Assembly: GCF_001591365.1 (NCBI RefSeq)
Contig: NZ_BCUT01000001.1
Coordinates: 1,240,001 to 1,304,000, forward strand
Source of the DNA: Variovorax paradoxus NBRC 15149
Lineage (GTDB): Bacteria; Pseudomonadota; Gammaproteobacteria; Burkholderiales; Burkholderiaceae_C
Direction: 5' to 3'
Length of the DNA stretch: 64,000 nucleotides
Positions 38,357-48,284 of this stretch are shown here, in pieces (within the stretch, counting starts at the first letter, position 1; the number at the start of each line of letters is the position of its first letter). The notes under the pieces were generated by a model. The model was not told where the DNA came from and did no database searches. It saw only the letters and a list, made by a program, of their open reading frames with translations. Position numbers and translations under genes: made by a program.

Positions 38357-39499
38357 TCAGGCCCGCACCGTCTCCCCCGGCACGTCTTCCGCCGGCGGCG
38401 GCAGGTCGGCCCCGCGCGTGAAGCGCGCCACCGCGTACATGCCCGCGAACACCGCCAGCAGCAGCAGGCCGTCGCCCCACCAGGGCCGGGCGGTCTGGCT
38501 GTCGCCGTAGAAGGCCAGCACCAGCAGCACCGCCACCAGGTGCGCGCAGAACACCGGCAGCGAGGCCGCGCCCATGGCCTCGAGCCAGTGCAGGCGCGGA
38601 ATCCTGCGCATGAGCCCGGGCCCGAAGCGCACCGCCAGGATGCCCAGCGCCACCAGGTTCACGAGGCGCAGCGGCCCGAGCTGCCACTTGTCGAACAGCA
38701 GGTTCATCTCCACGTCGCCGCCGAACGGCGCCTGGCCATTGATGCCGTGGTGGCGCCACCAGAAGCCGTAGAGCGCAATGGCCAGCGCGGGCACCCACAG
38801 CCAGGCCGGAAAGCGCAGCGGCCGCGCGCCGGGCAGGTTGCGGCTGGCGCCGAGGCACAGGCCGGCAAACCACAGGAACTGCCAGGCGTAGCTGTTGAAG
38901 GCGCCCATCTCGTGGAATGGCACCGGCAGGCCGAGGTAGTTCACCGCCAGCCCGTAGATCCATTCGCTCAAGTCGAACTGCGCGAGCGCCCACAGGGTGA
39001 CGCTGGCGGCCATCACCAGCGTCCAGCCGTGGCGCATGGCAAAGGCCAGCACCCAGGGGCTCATCAGCATGAAGAAGATGTACATCGGCAGGATGTCGAG
39101 CAGCGCGGGCTCGTAGATCAGCAGCAGCCCGAAGAGAAAGCCGTCGCGCGGCTCGGCCAGGTAGTAGGACACCAGGTTCTTCACCGCGGGCTGGTCGATA
39201 TGCAGCCCGAGCGCGGCAATCACGGTGAACAGGAACAGCAGGATCGCCGCCTGGCACAGGTAGACCTTGAGCACGCGCCGCCAGAAGGCCTGGCGCATCG
39301 GGTCGACGCCGCGCACGTAGCCGATGCGGCTGTAGACCAGCCCGGCCACGAAGGCCGACAGCAGCACGAAGCCTTCGGCGGCCGAGACGAAGCCGAAGGG
39401 CTGGCCCAGCGGGTCGGTCAGGCGGGTGGGCAGATGGGTGACGGTCATCAGCACGAGCATCAGCCCGCGCAAGGCGTCTATTTCCCAGTAGCGTTTCAT
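38357..39499 (-). CDS. OpgC-family membrane acyltransferase
   Basis: The 380-residue protein has about ten helices. It starts MKRYWEIDALRGLMLVLMTVTHLPTRL in outline; the Asp-Ala-Leu-Arg-Gly opening and the GQPFGFVSAAEGFVLLSAFVAGLVY segment are characteristic of OpgC proteins, which add succinyl groups to periplasmic glucans. The longer upstream start at 39607 reads as non-coding leader, so the ATG at 39499 is preferred. It is divergent from the alpha-2-macroglobulin gene and convergent with the SGNH hydrolase. Confidence 0.85.
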   Translation of the reverse strand: MKRYWEIDALRGLMLVLMTVTHLPTRLTDPLGQPFGFVSAAEGFVLLSAFVAGLVYSRIGYVRGVDPMRQAFWRRVLKVYLCQAAILLFLFTVIAALGLHIDQPAVKNLVSYYLAEPRDGFLFGLLLIYEPALLDILPMYIFFMLMSPWVLAFAMRHGWTLVMAASVTLWALAQFDLSEWIYGLAVNYLGLPVPFHEMGAFNSYAWQFLWFAGLCLGASRNLPGARPLRFPAWLWVPALAIALYGFWWRHHGINGQAPFGGDVEMNLLFDKWQLGPLRLVNLVALGILAVRFGPGLMRRIPRLHWLEAMGAASLPVFCAHLVAVLLVLAFYGDSQTARPWWGDGLLLLAVFAGMYAVARFTRGADLPPPAEDVPGETVRA

Positions 39500-39650
39500 C
39501 GGTCGGCGGCGAGGTCTTGGTGGCGGTCCGCGCGGCGCACGCACGACAGTGCCGATTGTATGAAGAGCGGCCAAGGCATATGACGACTGGCACTGCCGGA
39601 GCGCCATTCAAATCGGCTACGCTGCGCGCTGCTTCCAGGTGGAGAAAAAA

Positions 39651-42600
39651 TTGAAAAGAACCATTCCAGCATTGCTTCTGGCCGGCAGCGCCTTGCTCGC
39701 CGTCCCGGCCCTCGCCCTCCAGATCACCAGCCTGACGCCGCAGGGCGAAGTGGCACGCGTGCGCCAGGTGGTCGCCAAGTTCGACCAGCCGGCCGTCAAC
39801 TTCGGCGACCCGAAGGCGCCCGCGCCGCTCGCCGTGAGCTGCACCGACGCGCAGGCCGGCAAGGGCACCGGCCGCTGGACCGATGCAAAAGCCTGGGTCT
39901 ACGATTTCGAGAACGACCTGCCGCCCGGCGTGCGCTGCACCGTCACGCGGATTGCCGGCTTCAAGCCCGCCTCGGGCGGGGAGCTGACCGGGCCGGAACG
40001 CTATCAATTCAATAGCGGCGGACCGTTCGTGCGCAACCACATGCCGGGCAGCTATGGGCGAATCGACGAGCAGCAGATGTTCGTGCTCGAGCTCAATGGC
40101 GCCGCCACCGTGGAGAGCGTGCGCCAGAACGTCTGGTGCGCGGCCGACGGCCTCGGCGAGCGCATTCCCGTGCGGCTGCTCGAAGGCGAGCAGCGTGCCG
40201 GGCTCCTCAAGGCCTTCGGCCGCGAGGCGGAAGCCGCCAAGGACCCGCTGCGCTTCATCGCGCTGCAATGCAACCGCACGCTCACGCCGGGCAGCAAGGT
40301 GCAGATCGTCTACGGCAAGGGCGTGGCCACGCCCTCGGGCGTGGCCAACAACGTGGAGCGCCGCCTGAGCTTCCAGGTGCGCGAGCCGTTCGCCGTGTCT
40401 TTCAGCTGCGAGCGCGAGAACGCCCAGGCCGCCTGCCTGCCGCTGCGGCCGATGCAGCTGCAGTTCAATGCGCCGGTCACGCGCAAGATGGCCTCGCAGA
40501 TCCAGCTCAAGGGCGGCGGCAAGTCGATTGCCGCCACGCTCGAGAACGACGGCGGCACGCCGAGCGAAGACGACGTCGTCAGCGCCGCGAGCTTCAGCCC
40601 GCCGTTCGCCGAGGACACCAAGTTCAGCATCGAGCTGCCCGCCAAGTTCGAAGACGCCTCGGGCCGGCCGCTGGCCTCGCCCGGCAGCTTTCCGCTGAAG
40701 GTGGCCACCGGCGCGATGCCGCCGCTGGCCAAGTTCGCGGCCTCGCCCTTCGGCGTGGTCGAGCGGCTGGCCGAGCCCGGCACGCCGGCCATGATGCCGG
40801 TGACCGTGCGGCGCGTGGAACCCGCGCTGATGGTGCAGGCGCTGACGCCCGGCAAGGTCAGCGACATGAACCCGAAGACCGACGCCGAGATCATCGCGTG
40901 GTTCCGCAAGGTGCGCCGCTACGACGAATACACCGTGAGCCGCGAACAGGCGCGCAAGGACATCAAGGGCGCGCTGCCCGCCGTCATCGAAAACAGCGAG
41001 CGCAGCCGCGTGCAAAGCCGCATGCTGTCGCTTCTGGCGGGCCAGCCGGGCGTGAAGGCGCTCGACATGCCCAAGGCCGAGAGCGGCGATCCGCGGCCGT
41101 TCGAGGTCATCGGCATTCCGCTGACGCCGGGCTTCCACGTGCTCGAGATCGCTTCGCAAAAGCTCGGCGACGCGCTGCTCGACGAGCGCTACGGCGCCAG
41201 CCGCACGATGTACGTGCGCACCACCGCGTTGGCCACCAACCTGGCGGTGCACTTCAAGCTCGGCCGCGAGAACTCGATGGCCTGGGTCACCACGCTCGAC
41301 AAGGGCAAGGTGGTGCCGAATGCCGAGGTGCGCGTGTCCGACTGCCGCGGCGTTGCCGTCGCCTCGGGCACCACCGACGCCAACGGCATCGTCAACCTCA
41401 CGGGCATCGCGCCCGATGCGCCCAACTGCAACGGCCCGGACGAATACAACGCGGGTGCCTGGTTCGTCAGCGCCCGCGCCAAGGACGACAAGGGCGTGGA
41501 AGACCTCGCCTTCACCTGGAGCGACTGGCAGCGCGGCATCGAGCCCTGGCGCTTCAACGTGCCCACCAGCCTGCAGGCCGAGCCCGACCGCGTGGCCCAC
41601 ACCATCTTCGACCGCACCCTGCTGCGCGCCGGCGAAACGGTGTCGATGAAGCACCTGATCCGCACCCAGACCAGCAAGGGCTTCGGCCTGCCCGAGAACC
41701 GGCCCGACACGCTGGTCATCACCCACACCGGCAGCGGCCAGCGCTTCACGCAGCCGCTGGCCTGGCGCAAGACGCCGACTGGCGGCCTGAGCGCGGAGAA
41801 CAGCTTTGCCATTCCGCCGGCCGCCAAGCTCGGCCTGTACGAAGTGATGCTGCGCAGCGGCAAGGGCAAGGACGCGAACGGCAGCAGCTCAGAGGAAGAA
41901 GTCGAAGTCGACGACGACGGCGGCTTCAACCGCAGCTTCGCCACCGGCCAGTTCCGCGTCGAGGAATTCCGCCTGCCCGTGCTCGAAGGCCGCATCGCGC
42001 CCACCGACAAGAAGCCGCTGGTGAGCGTGGCCTCGGTGCCGGCCGAGGTGCAGATCAACTACGTGGCCGGCGGCGGCGCTGCCAACCTGCCGGTGCGCGT
42101 GTCGGCCATGGTGCGCGGCAAGAGCCTCGGCTTTGCCGACCACGAGGCCTTCAGCTTCAGCCCGCCGCGCGTGCAGGCCGACAGCTCGCAGGCACCCGCC
42201 GCGGCGGCGGCCGACACCGCGGGCGCCGAGGAAGACATCAACAGCGCCAGCGACACCCGCGTGATCGCCGACAAGCTGCCGCTCACGCTCAACAAGGATG
42301 GCACCGGCAAGCTCACGATCGACAAGGTGCCCAAGGTCAAGGCCGCGCGCGAGCTGCTGCTCGAAGCCACCTATGCCGACCCGAACGGCGAGGTGCAGAC
42401 CATCCGCAGCACGCAGACGCTGTGGCCCGCCTCGGTGATCGCCGGCATCAAGACCGAAGGCTGGGTCTCGACCAGCCAGAAGCTCAAGTACCAGGCGCTC
42501 GCGCTCGACCTCTCGGGCAAGCCGCAGGCCGGCGTCACCCTCAACGTGCGCGCCGTGGCGCGCATCACCACCACCAGCCGCAAGCGCATGGTGGGCGGCT

Positions 42601-45600
42601 TCTACACCTACGACAACAAGACCGAGACGAAAGACATCGGCACCGTCTGCAGCGGCAAGAGCGACGCGCGCGGCCTGCTGCTGTGCGAGTCCGAGCTCAA
42701 GGAAGCCGGCGAGGTCGAGCTGGTGGCCAGCGCCACCGACAGCGAAGGCCGCGACAGCCGCGCCGCCAGCTCGGTGTACGTGACGAAGCAGGGCGAACTC
42801 TGGTTCGGCGGCGAGGACAACGACCGCATCGACGTGCTGCCCGAGAAGAAGAGCTACCAGCCCGGCGAGATTGCCAAGTTCCAGGTGAGGAGCCCCTTCC
42901 GCTTTGCCACTGCGCTGGTGTCGGTGGAACGCGAGGGCATCATCGAGACCCACGTGGTGCAGCTCGACGGCAAGGACCCGACCGTGAGCCTGCAGGTCAG
43001 GCCCGAATGGGGGCCGAACGCCTACGTGAGCGTGCTCGCGCTGCGCGGCCGGCTGCGCGAAGTGCCGTGGTACAGCTTCTTCACCTGGGGCTTCAAGGCG
43101 CCGCGCGAATGGTGGACCGCCTTCTGGTACGAAGGCAAGGAATACGTCGCGCCCACCGCAATGGTCGACCTCAGCAAGCCCGCCTATCGCCTCGGCATGG
43201 CCGAGATCCGCGTCGGCACGCGCGCGCACCAGATCGACGTGACCGTCACCAGCGACAAGCCCAGCTACCCGGTGCGCAGCAAGGCGCAGATCACCATCTC
43301 CGCCAAGCTGCCCGACGGCAAGCCCGCGGCGGGCGCCGAAGTGGCGCTGGCCGCGGTCGACCAGGCGCTGCTCGAGCTGATGCCCAACGACAGCTGGAAC
43401 CTGCTCAACGCGATGCTGCAGCGGCGCAGCTGGGGCGTTTCCACCTCCACCGCGCAGATGGAAATCGTCGGCCGGCGCCACTACGGGCGCAAGGCCGTGC
43501 CCGCGGGCGGCGGCGGCGGCAAGGGCCAGACGCGCGAGCTGCTCGACACCCTCCTGCTGTGGAACCCGAAGGTGGTGCTCGATGCCAACGGCCAGGCCGT
43601 GGTGACGGTGCCGCTCAACGATGCATTGACCACGTTCAAGATCGTGGCCGTGGCCGACTCGGGCACCAGCCTGTTCGGCACCGGCCAGGCCAGCATCCAG
43701 GCCACGCAGGACCTGCAGATCATCAGCGGCCTGCCGCCGCTGGTGCGCGAGGACGACCAGTTCCGCGCCCAGATCACGCTGCGCAACACCACGCAAAAGC
43801 CGATGAAGGTGGAGGCTGCGCCGCGCGCCACGCTGCTCACGCTCCCGCCGCAGACGGTGGACATCCCGGCCGGCGAAGCGCGCGAAGTCGCATGGACCGT
43901 GACCGCGCCCGCGCAGCTCGCGCAGACGCGCGCCGAAGCCATCCTGTGGGAGATCGAGGCCAAGGACACCCTCGGCGGCGCGCGCGATGCGCTCAAGGTG
44001 CGCCAGCGCATCATCCCGTCGGTGCCGCTCACGGTGCAGCAGGCCACGCTGGTGCAGCTCGACGGCCCCTTCACCATCGACGTGGCGCCGCCCGCCGACG
44101 CCCTGCCCGGCCGCGGCGGCCTGAAGCTGTCGCTGCAACCCAAGCTGGCCGAGGGCCTGCCGGGCGTGCGCGACTGGTTCGCCAACTACCCGTTCATCTG
44201 CCTCGAGCAGAAGACCAGCAAGTCGGTCGGCCTGCGCGACGCGAAGATGTGGCAGGGCGTGATGGCCCAGTTGCCGACCTACCTCGACAGCGACGGCCTG
44301 GCCAGCTACTTTCCGCCGCGCGACGGCGAATCGAACCGCGGCAGCGACATCCTCACTTCCTACCTCTTGGCGGCCACGCACGAGGCGGCGGCGCTGAACC
44401 CCGCCTTCGCGCTGCCCGACGCGGCGCGCGCGCCGATGGAGTCGGGCCTCATCGCCTTTGTCGAAGGCCGCATCCAGCGCGAGTTCTGGAGCCCGCGCAA
44501 GGACCTGGACGTGCGCAAGCTCGCCGCGCTCGAGGCCCTGTCGCGCTACGGCACGGCCAAGGGCAGCATGCTCGGCAGCATCACCATCGCGCCGAACCAA
44601 TGGCCCACCAGCGCGGTGATCGACTGGCTCAACATCCTCAAGCGCGTGCAGGACGTGCCGCAGCGGCAGCAGCGGCTGGAGGAGGCCAACAACGTGCTCA
44701 AGGCGCGCCTGTCCTACCAGGGCACCAAGCTCATCTTCAGCACCGAGCAGGACGACTACTGGTGGTGGCTCATGACCAACGGCGACGTCAACACCGCGCG
44801 CCTCCTGCTCAGCGTGATGGACGACCCGGCCTGGAAGGACGACATCGGCAAACTGGCCAACGGCTTCATCGGCCGCCAGCAGAACGGCGCCTGGCACACC
44901 ACCACCGCCAACCTGTGGGGCGGGCTCGCGCTCGAGAAGTTCTCCAAGGTGTTCGAGAGCACGCCGGTGGCCGGCGTCACGGCCGCCACGCTCGGCGCCG
45001 TGAAGGCGCAGGTCGACTGGCGCAGCGTCGAGCGCGTGAAGACCACCGACGCGGCCGGCGCGCCCAACCAGAGCACCTTCTTCGGCGCGCCCGCGTCGCC
45101 CGGCAACCTGAAGAACAACAGCATGTTCCTGCCCTGGGCCGCATCGCCCGCGGGCACGCCGGTGCGCGACACGCTGCTGGTCACGCAGCAGGGCAGCGGC
45201 AAGCCCTGGCTCACGATGCAGTCGATTGCCGCGGTGCAATTGAAGGCGCCGTTCGCCGCGGGCTATGCGATCAAGAAGACCATCACGCCGGTCGAGCAGG
45301 CCACCGCGGGCAAGTACACGCGCGGCGACGTGCTGCGCGTGACCGTCGAGGTGAACGCCAGCACCGACATGACCTGGGTGGTGGTGAGCGACCCGATCCC
45401 GGGCGGCGCCACCATCCTGGGCACGGGCCTCGGCCGCGACTCGCAGATCGCCACGCAGGGCGAGCGCAAGTCGGGCGCCGGCTGGCTGGCCTTCGAGGAG
45501 CGCAGCTTCGAGGCCTTCCGCAGCTACTACGAGTACCTGCCCAAGGGCGTGGTGAAGATCGAATACACCGTGCGCCTCAACAATGTGGGCGACTTCGCGC

Positions 45601-45689
45601 TGCCGCCGAGCCGCGTCGAGGCGATGTACGCGCCCGAGATGTTCGGCGAGACGCCGAATGCGCGCGTGAAGGTGGAGGCGGCGAAGTAA
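39651..45689 (+). CDS. Bacterial alpha-2-macroglobulin, large form
   Basis: A periplasmic protease trap of about 2012 residues. A Sec signal (LLLAGSALLAVPALA) precedes many macroglobulin beta domains. The thioester Cys1517-Leu-Glu-Gln1520 lies in YPFICLEQKTS, followed by the helical thioester domain and a receptor-like C-terminal domain. A Gly-rich, Lys-rich stretch (GGGGGKGQTREL) and an acidic SSSEEEVEVDDD loop are candidate bait or linker. The start is probably TTG 39651 with GGTGGAG before it; GTG 39639 is the alternative. No lipobox is present, unlike E. coli YfhM. It is divergent from the OpgC gene; pbpC, the usual partner, lies 7 kb away. Confidence 0.93.
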   Translation: MKRTIPALLLAGSALLAVPALALQITSLTPQGEVARVRQVVAKFDQPAVNFGDPKAPAPLAVSCTDAQAGKGTGRWTDAKAWVYDFENDLPPGVRCTVTRIAGFKPASGGELTGPERYQFNSGGPFVRNHMPGSYGRIDEQQMFVLELNGAATVESVRQNVWCAADGLGERIPVRLLEGEQRAGLLKAFGREAEAAKDPLRFIALQCNRTLTPGSKVQIVYGKGVATPSGVANNVERRLSFQVREPFAVSFSCERENAQAACLPLRPMQLQFNAPVTRKMASQIQLKGGGKSIAATLENDGGTPSEDDVVSAASFSPPFAEDTKFSIELPAKFEDASGRPLASPGSFPLKVATGAMPPLAKFAASPFGVVERLAEPGTPAMMPVTVRRVEPALMVQALTPGKVSDMNPKTDAEIIAWFRKVRRYDEYTVSREQARKDIKGALPAVIENSERSRVQSRMLSLLAGQPGVKALDMPKAESGDPRPFEVIGIPLTPGFHVLEIASQKLGDALLDERYGASRTMYVRTTALATNLAVHFKLGRENSMAWVTTLDKGKVVPNAEVRVSDCRGVAVASGTTDANGIVNLTGIAPDAPNCNGPDEYNAGAWFVSARAKDDKGVEDLAFTWSDWQRGIEPWRFNVPTSLQAEPDRVAHTIFDRTLLRAGETVSMKHLIRTQTSKGFGLPENRPDTLVITHTGSGQRFTQPLAWRKTPTGGLSAENSFAIPPAAKLGLYEVMLRSGKGKDANGSSSEEEVEVDDDGGFNRSFATGQFRVEEFRLPVLEGRIAPTDKKPLVSVASVPAEVQINYVAGGGAANLPVRVSAMVRGKSLGFADHEAFSFSPPRVQADSSQAPAAAAADTAGAEEDINSASDTRVIADKLPLTLNKDGTGKLTIDKVPKVKAARELLLEATYADPNGEVQTIRSTQTLWPASVIAGIKTEGWVSTSQKLKYQALALDLSGKPQAGVTLNVRAVARITTTSRKRMVGGFYTYDNKTETKDIGTVCSGKSDARGLLLCESELKEAGEVELVASATDSEGRDSRAASSVYVTKQGELWFGGEDNDRIDVLPEKKSYQPGEIAKFQVRSPFRFATALVSVEREGIIETHVVQLDGKDPTVSLQVRPEWGPNAYVSVLALRGRLREVPWYSFFTWGFKAPREWWTAFWYEGKEYVAPTAMVDLSKPAYRLGMAEIRVGTRAHQIDVTVTSDKPSYPVRSKAQITISAKLPDGKPAAGAEVALAAVDQALLELMPNDSWNLLNAMLQRRSWGVSTSTAQMEIVGRRHYGRKAVPAGGGGGKGQTRELLDTLLLWNPKVVLDANGQAVVTVPLNDALTTFKIVAVADSGTSLFGTGQASIQATQDLQIISGLPPLVREDDQFRAQITLRNTTQKPMKVEAAPRATLLTLPPQTVDIPAGEAREVAWTVTAPAQLAQTRAEAILWEIEAKDTLGGARDALKVRQRIIPSVPLTVQQATLVQLDGPFTIDVAPPADALPGRGGLKLSLQPKLAEGLPGVRDWFANYPFICLEQKTSKSVGLRDAKMWQGVMAQLPTYLDSDGLASYFPPRDGESNRGSDILTSYLLAATHEAAALNPAFALPDAARAPMESGLIAFVEGRIQREFWSPRKDLDVRKLAALEALSRYGTAKGSMLGSITIAPNQWPTSAVIDWLNILKRVQDVPQRQQRLEEANNVLKARLSYQGTKLIFSTEQDDYWWWLMTNGDVNTARLLLSVMDDPAWKDDIGKLANGFIGRQQNGAWHTTTANLWGGLALEKFSKVFESTPVAGVTAATLGAVKAQVDWRSVERVKTTDAAGAPNQSTFFGAPASPGNLKNNSMFLPWAASPAGTPVRDTLLVTQQGSGKPWLTMQSIAAVQLKAPFAAGYAIKKTITPVEQATAGKYTRGDVLRVTVEVNASTDMTWVVVSDPIPGGATILGTGLGRDSQIATQGERKSGAGWLAFEERSFEAFRSYYEYLPKGVVKIEYTVRLNNVGDFALPPSRVEAMYAPEMFGETPNARVKVEAAK

Positions 45690-45699
45690 GAAAAGAAGT

Positions 45700-45727
45700 G
45701 GCGGGGCCTGCTTATGCCGGCCCCGCC
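45700..45727. terminator. Hairpin between A2M and the macrodomain gene
   Basis: GGCGGGGCC (45700-45708) and GGCCCCGCC (45719-45727) form a 9-bp GC stem with a ten-base loop, eleven bases after the A2M stop and spanning the stop of the convergent macrodomain gene. On the minus strand ACTTCTTTTCTTACTT follows, on the plus strand no T run, so it is better as the terminator of the macrodomain gene, with some bidirectional effect likely. Confidence 0.6.
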
Positions 45728-46233
45728 GCCGCAAGCGCCGCTTCGTACACCGCCAGGTCCGCGTCCGAGAAGCAGCAGAACGTGGTCTCCTGCACGCTGG
45801 CACTCGCGGCCAGCGCCGATCGGACCGTGGCCACCGCAATGGGCGCCGCGAGCTCGATCGGGTAGCCGTAGATGCCCGTGCTGATCGAGGGGAACGCGAT
45901 GCTGCGAACGCCGTGCTGCCCGGCGATTTCCATCGACTTCCGGTAGCACGAGGCCAAGAGCTCCGGCTCGCCGCTCGCACCGCCGCGCCAGACCGGCCCG
46001 ACGGTGTGGATGACGAAGCGGGCCGGCAGCCGGTAGCCCCGGGTCAGCTTGGCGTCGCCGGTCTTGCAGCCCGACAGCAGGCGGCATTCATGCAGGAGCT
46101 CGGGCCCCGCGGCGCGGTGGATGGCGCCATCGACGCCGCCTCCGCCGAGCAGCGAGGAATTGGCCGCATTGACGATGGCATCGACCTGCAGCGTGGTGAT
46201 GTCGCCGCGGATGGCACGAAGCGCTTTCTGCAT
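45712..46233 (-). CDS. Macrodomain protein, O-acetyl-ADP-ribose deacetylase type
   Basis: The 173-residue macrodomain resembles YmdB. It hydrolyses O-acetyl-ADP-ribose and can remove or bind ADP-ribose. The diagnostic [20 protein letters not shown] (22-41) and the phosphate loop [10 protein letters not shown] (about 121-130) are intact. The ATG at 46233 ([12 protein letters not shown]) fits the family; the longer upstream start adds unrelated residues. It lies 13 bases after the pectate lyase stop on the same strand, so the two may share a message, though their functions seem unrelated. Confidence 0.9.
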   Translation of the reverse strand: MQKALRAIRGDITTLQVDAIVNAANSSLLGGGGVDGAIHRAAGPELLHECRLLSGCKTGDAKLTRGYRLPARFVIHTVGPVWRGGASGEPELLASCYRKSMEIAGQHGVRSIAFPSISTGIYGYPIELAAPIAVATVRSALAASASVQETTFCCFSDADLAVYEAALAAAGPA

Positions 46234-46246
46234 GATCCAGGACAGA

Positions 46247-48058
46247 TTAGGCGACCGGCGCGGTGAATGCAATCAGCTTGCCCATGTTGGCGACGAAGCT
46301 CGCGACCGTGATGCCCTGCGGCTGCTCCTTCTTGACGTAGGGCTCGATCAGCGGCGGGTCCGCCGGGTCGTAGGGCGAGGTGTCGAACACGTCGCCCACA
46401 TGCTTGCTGCGGTAGGCATCGCCCGTGTACGGCGTGGAAGGCCCGTCGCCCTTGTAGGGGTTGGTCACGGCCGCCAGCGGCGCGAGCCAATAGCCCTTGG
46501 GGTCGAGCTTGTCCATCACCGCCGCGGCATCGGCGGCGCTCACCACGGGGCTGGTCATCACGCGGTCGGCGAACAGGTCGGCAAAGTCCACCTCGCGCAG
46601 CGAAAAGTACTTGGGCAGCGGCCGCTGCTCGCCGTGGCGCAGCGGAGAAGCCGCCACCATCTGCTGGATGGCGGTGTCGCTCATGCCGTTGAGCTGGGCG
46701 TAGGTCTGGCGCATGCCGGCAATGTCGATGGCGCGGCCGGCCGAGTAGTGGCTGGGCGTTGCGCGGTGGTCGTGGTCGACGTAGTAGGCGCCGTTGTGGA
46801 TGTTCGAACCGTAGCGGTGCACGAAGCGCGGCTGGTTGGTGCCGAGCTCCACGAAAGTGGGATGCGTGCGGCCCTTGAGCAGCGGATTCTCCGCAATCAT
46901 GGTGTCGGTGAGCTTGCAGCTGTCCAGCCAGTCGAGCGCCTCGGGCACGCGCGCCAGGTAGCCGCGGTCGCCCGTCAGGCGGAAATAGTTGAACAGCTGC
47001 TGCACGTTGGTCTGCGTCGTGTGCGTGGCCAGCGACCGCGGCTCGTAGCTGCGCGCGCCGGCGGGCGCCCCGGCCAGGCGGCCGTTCTGGTCCGTGGCCA
47101 GGTGCTGCAGGCCCCAGCCGGCCTGCGGCCCGGGCTGCTGCATGCGGCGCAGGCAGTCCATTGCGCGGGTGATGTACGGCACCAGGCTCTGGTCGCCCAG
47201 CGCCACCACGCACATCAGCAGGAACTTGATGTTCTCGCCCGCCACGTCGTCGTTGAAGGTGACGTGGCGCGTGTAGTCGCCGTCTTCCATGCCCGCGGTC
47301 GCGCCCGAAGGCAGCTGCTGCGGGTTGGGCAGCGGCATCGACGAGATCGCATCGGGCGAGGGCGGATAGCGCTGCGGCCAGCCGCCGTCGGCCACGCCGG
47401 AGCTGAACTGCGCCTGCGTGACGAAGCCGATGGCCTTCTGCAGCGCCGCCAGGAAGCGCGCATCGCGCTTTTCCAGGTACATGCGCAAGAGGAACTGCGA
47501 CGACACCGCCGTGCCCGCATCGTCGAAGGTGGCGTTGCCGTAGTAGTGCTGGAACTCCTCGAGCCGCCAGCCATTGGCGCCCACGGTGGCGTACCACTCG
47601 CGCAGCGAGGCTTCGCCGGCAAAGTCGTGGATGTAGTTCCAGCCGCCTGCCGGATGCTGCGCCTCGACCAGCGCGAGCGCGGTGCGCTCGGCGGCGCTGT
47701 AGAAGAGTTCGTCGCCCGTGGCATGGTAGGCATCGAGCATGCAATGGCCGGCGGTCGGCGTGCCGGGCGGCTGGATCCAGCACATGGTGCGGCGCGCCTC
47801 CATTTCGCCCCAGATGGTGGAGAAGTCGGGCAGGTAGGCCCAGACGTAGCCGCCGCGATAGGACACCGTCTCGTCCATGAAGCCCGCGGCGCGCCGCATC
47901 GCCTTGCGCGCCAGTGCCTCGGTGCTCGGCGGAGGTTCGGGCGCGGGTGCCGGCGGCGGCACCGGGAACGGCGGAAAGCCGGGGCCGTCTCCCCCGCCGC
48001 CGCACGCGCTCAGCGCCAAGGGAGAAAGTGTCGAAATGACGAAGTTCCTGCGTTTCAT
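46247..48058 (-). CDS. Pectate lyase lipoprotein (PelA/PL10 type)
   Basis: Cleaves polygalacturonate by beta-elimination outside the cytoplasm. It has 603 residues and a lipoprotein signal (LSPLALSAC then GGGG), so Cys22 should be lipidated. A Pro-rich linker leads to an alpha-toroid catalytic domain with [43 protein letters not shown] and [11 protein letters not shown], characteristic of the PF09492 pectate lyases. It starts at ATG 48058 with GGAGACAAAAG before it. Two inverted repeats upstream suggest regulation. A role in using or sensing plant pectin is inference. Confidence 0.87.
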   Translation of the reverse strand: MKRRNFVISTLSPLALSACGGGGDGPGFPPFPVPPPAPAPEPPPSTEALARKAMRRAAGFMDETVSYRGGYVWAYLPDFSTIWGEMEARRTMCWIQPPGTPTAGHCMLDAYHATGDELFYSAAERTALALVEAQHPAGGWNYIHDFAGEASLREWYATVGANGWRLEEFQHYYGNATFDDAGTAVSSQFLLRMYLEKRDARFLAALQKAIGFVTQAQFSSGVADGGWPQRYPPSPDAISSMPLPNPQQLPSGATAGMEDGDYTRHVTFNDDVAGENIKFLLMCVVALGDQSLVPYITRAMDCLRRMQQPGPQAGWGLQHLATDQNGRLAGAPAGARSYEPRSLATHTTQTNVQQLFNYFRLTGDRGYLARVPEALDWLDSCKLTDTMIAENPLLKGRTHPTFVELGTNQPRFVHRYGSNIHNGAYYVDHDHRATPSHYSAGRAIDIAGMRQTYAQLNGMSDTAIQQMVAASPLRHGEQRPLPKYFSLREVDFADLFADRVMTSPVVSAADAAAVMDKLDPKGYWLAPLAAVTNPYKGDGPSTPYTGDAYRSKHVGDVFDTSPYDPADPPLIEPYVKKEQPQGITVASFVANMGKLIAFTAPVA

Positions 48059-48105
48059 CTTTTGTCTCCAGTTAGGCAGCGGTTGAGCCGCCTTGGTACT
48101 TTTCA

Positions 48106-48127
48106 ACTCATACGATGTCCGATGAGT
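48106..48127. promoter_or_regulatory. Inverted repeat upstream of the pectate lyase gene
   Basis: ACTCAT (48106-48111) and ATGAGT (48122-48127) are perfect inverted arms around a ten-base centre that is itself partly symmetrical (ACGATG). It lies 48-69 bases before the pectate lyase ATG, inside a noticeably AT-richer 226-base intergenic stretch, a typical operator position. Confidence 0.35.
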
Positions 48128-48164
48128 CGCTGGAATTCTGCCATTTTCGATGGTTTTCGAATCC

Positions 48165-48179
48165 AGTTGTACGACAACT
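48165..48179. promoter_or_regulatory. Candidate FadR-type GntR operator upstream of the pectate lyase gene
   Basis: AGTTGT-ACG-ACAACT is a perfect palindrome with a 3-base centre. Its core TTGTACGACAA (48167-48177) fits exactly the consensus TNGTNNNACNA known for FadR-subfamily GntR regulators, a group that includes hexuronate regulators. It lies 107-121 bases before the gene. The regulator is not identified; the GntR gene at 55460 is one candidate but has a different palindrome in front of it. Confidence 0.45.
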
Positions 48180-48284
48180 AAAGATGCAAGAACGCCGACT
48201 TTTTTGTGTTGAATCGTTCGTTTCATGGCCGAGCGGAGCGCCCGGCGGCTCGGGCACTGCGCATGTGCCCGGTGCTGCTCAGCC

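Noticed and set aside
39547-39595. CAGTGCC and GGCACTG inverted repeat between the OpgC and A2M genes
   Set aside because: Arms are only 7 bases and 35 bases apart. No regulator or structural reason to prefer it over chance.
41889-45980. A 1363-codon open frame antisense to the alpha-2-macroglobulin gene
   Set aside because: It has no recognisable domains and is His/Arg/Ala-rich, as expected for a shadow frame. The forward frame has the CLEQ thioester.
48251-48271. CGGGCAC/GTGCCCG hairpin after the DUF3297 gene
   Set aside because: A possible terminator stem, but no T tract follows on the minus strand. Left as a remark only.
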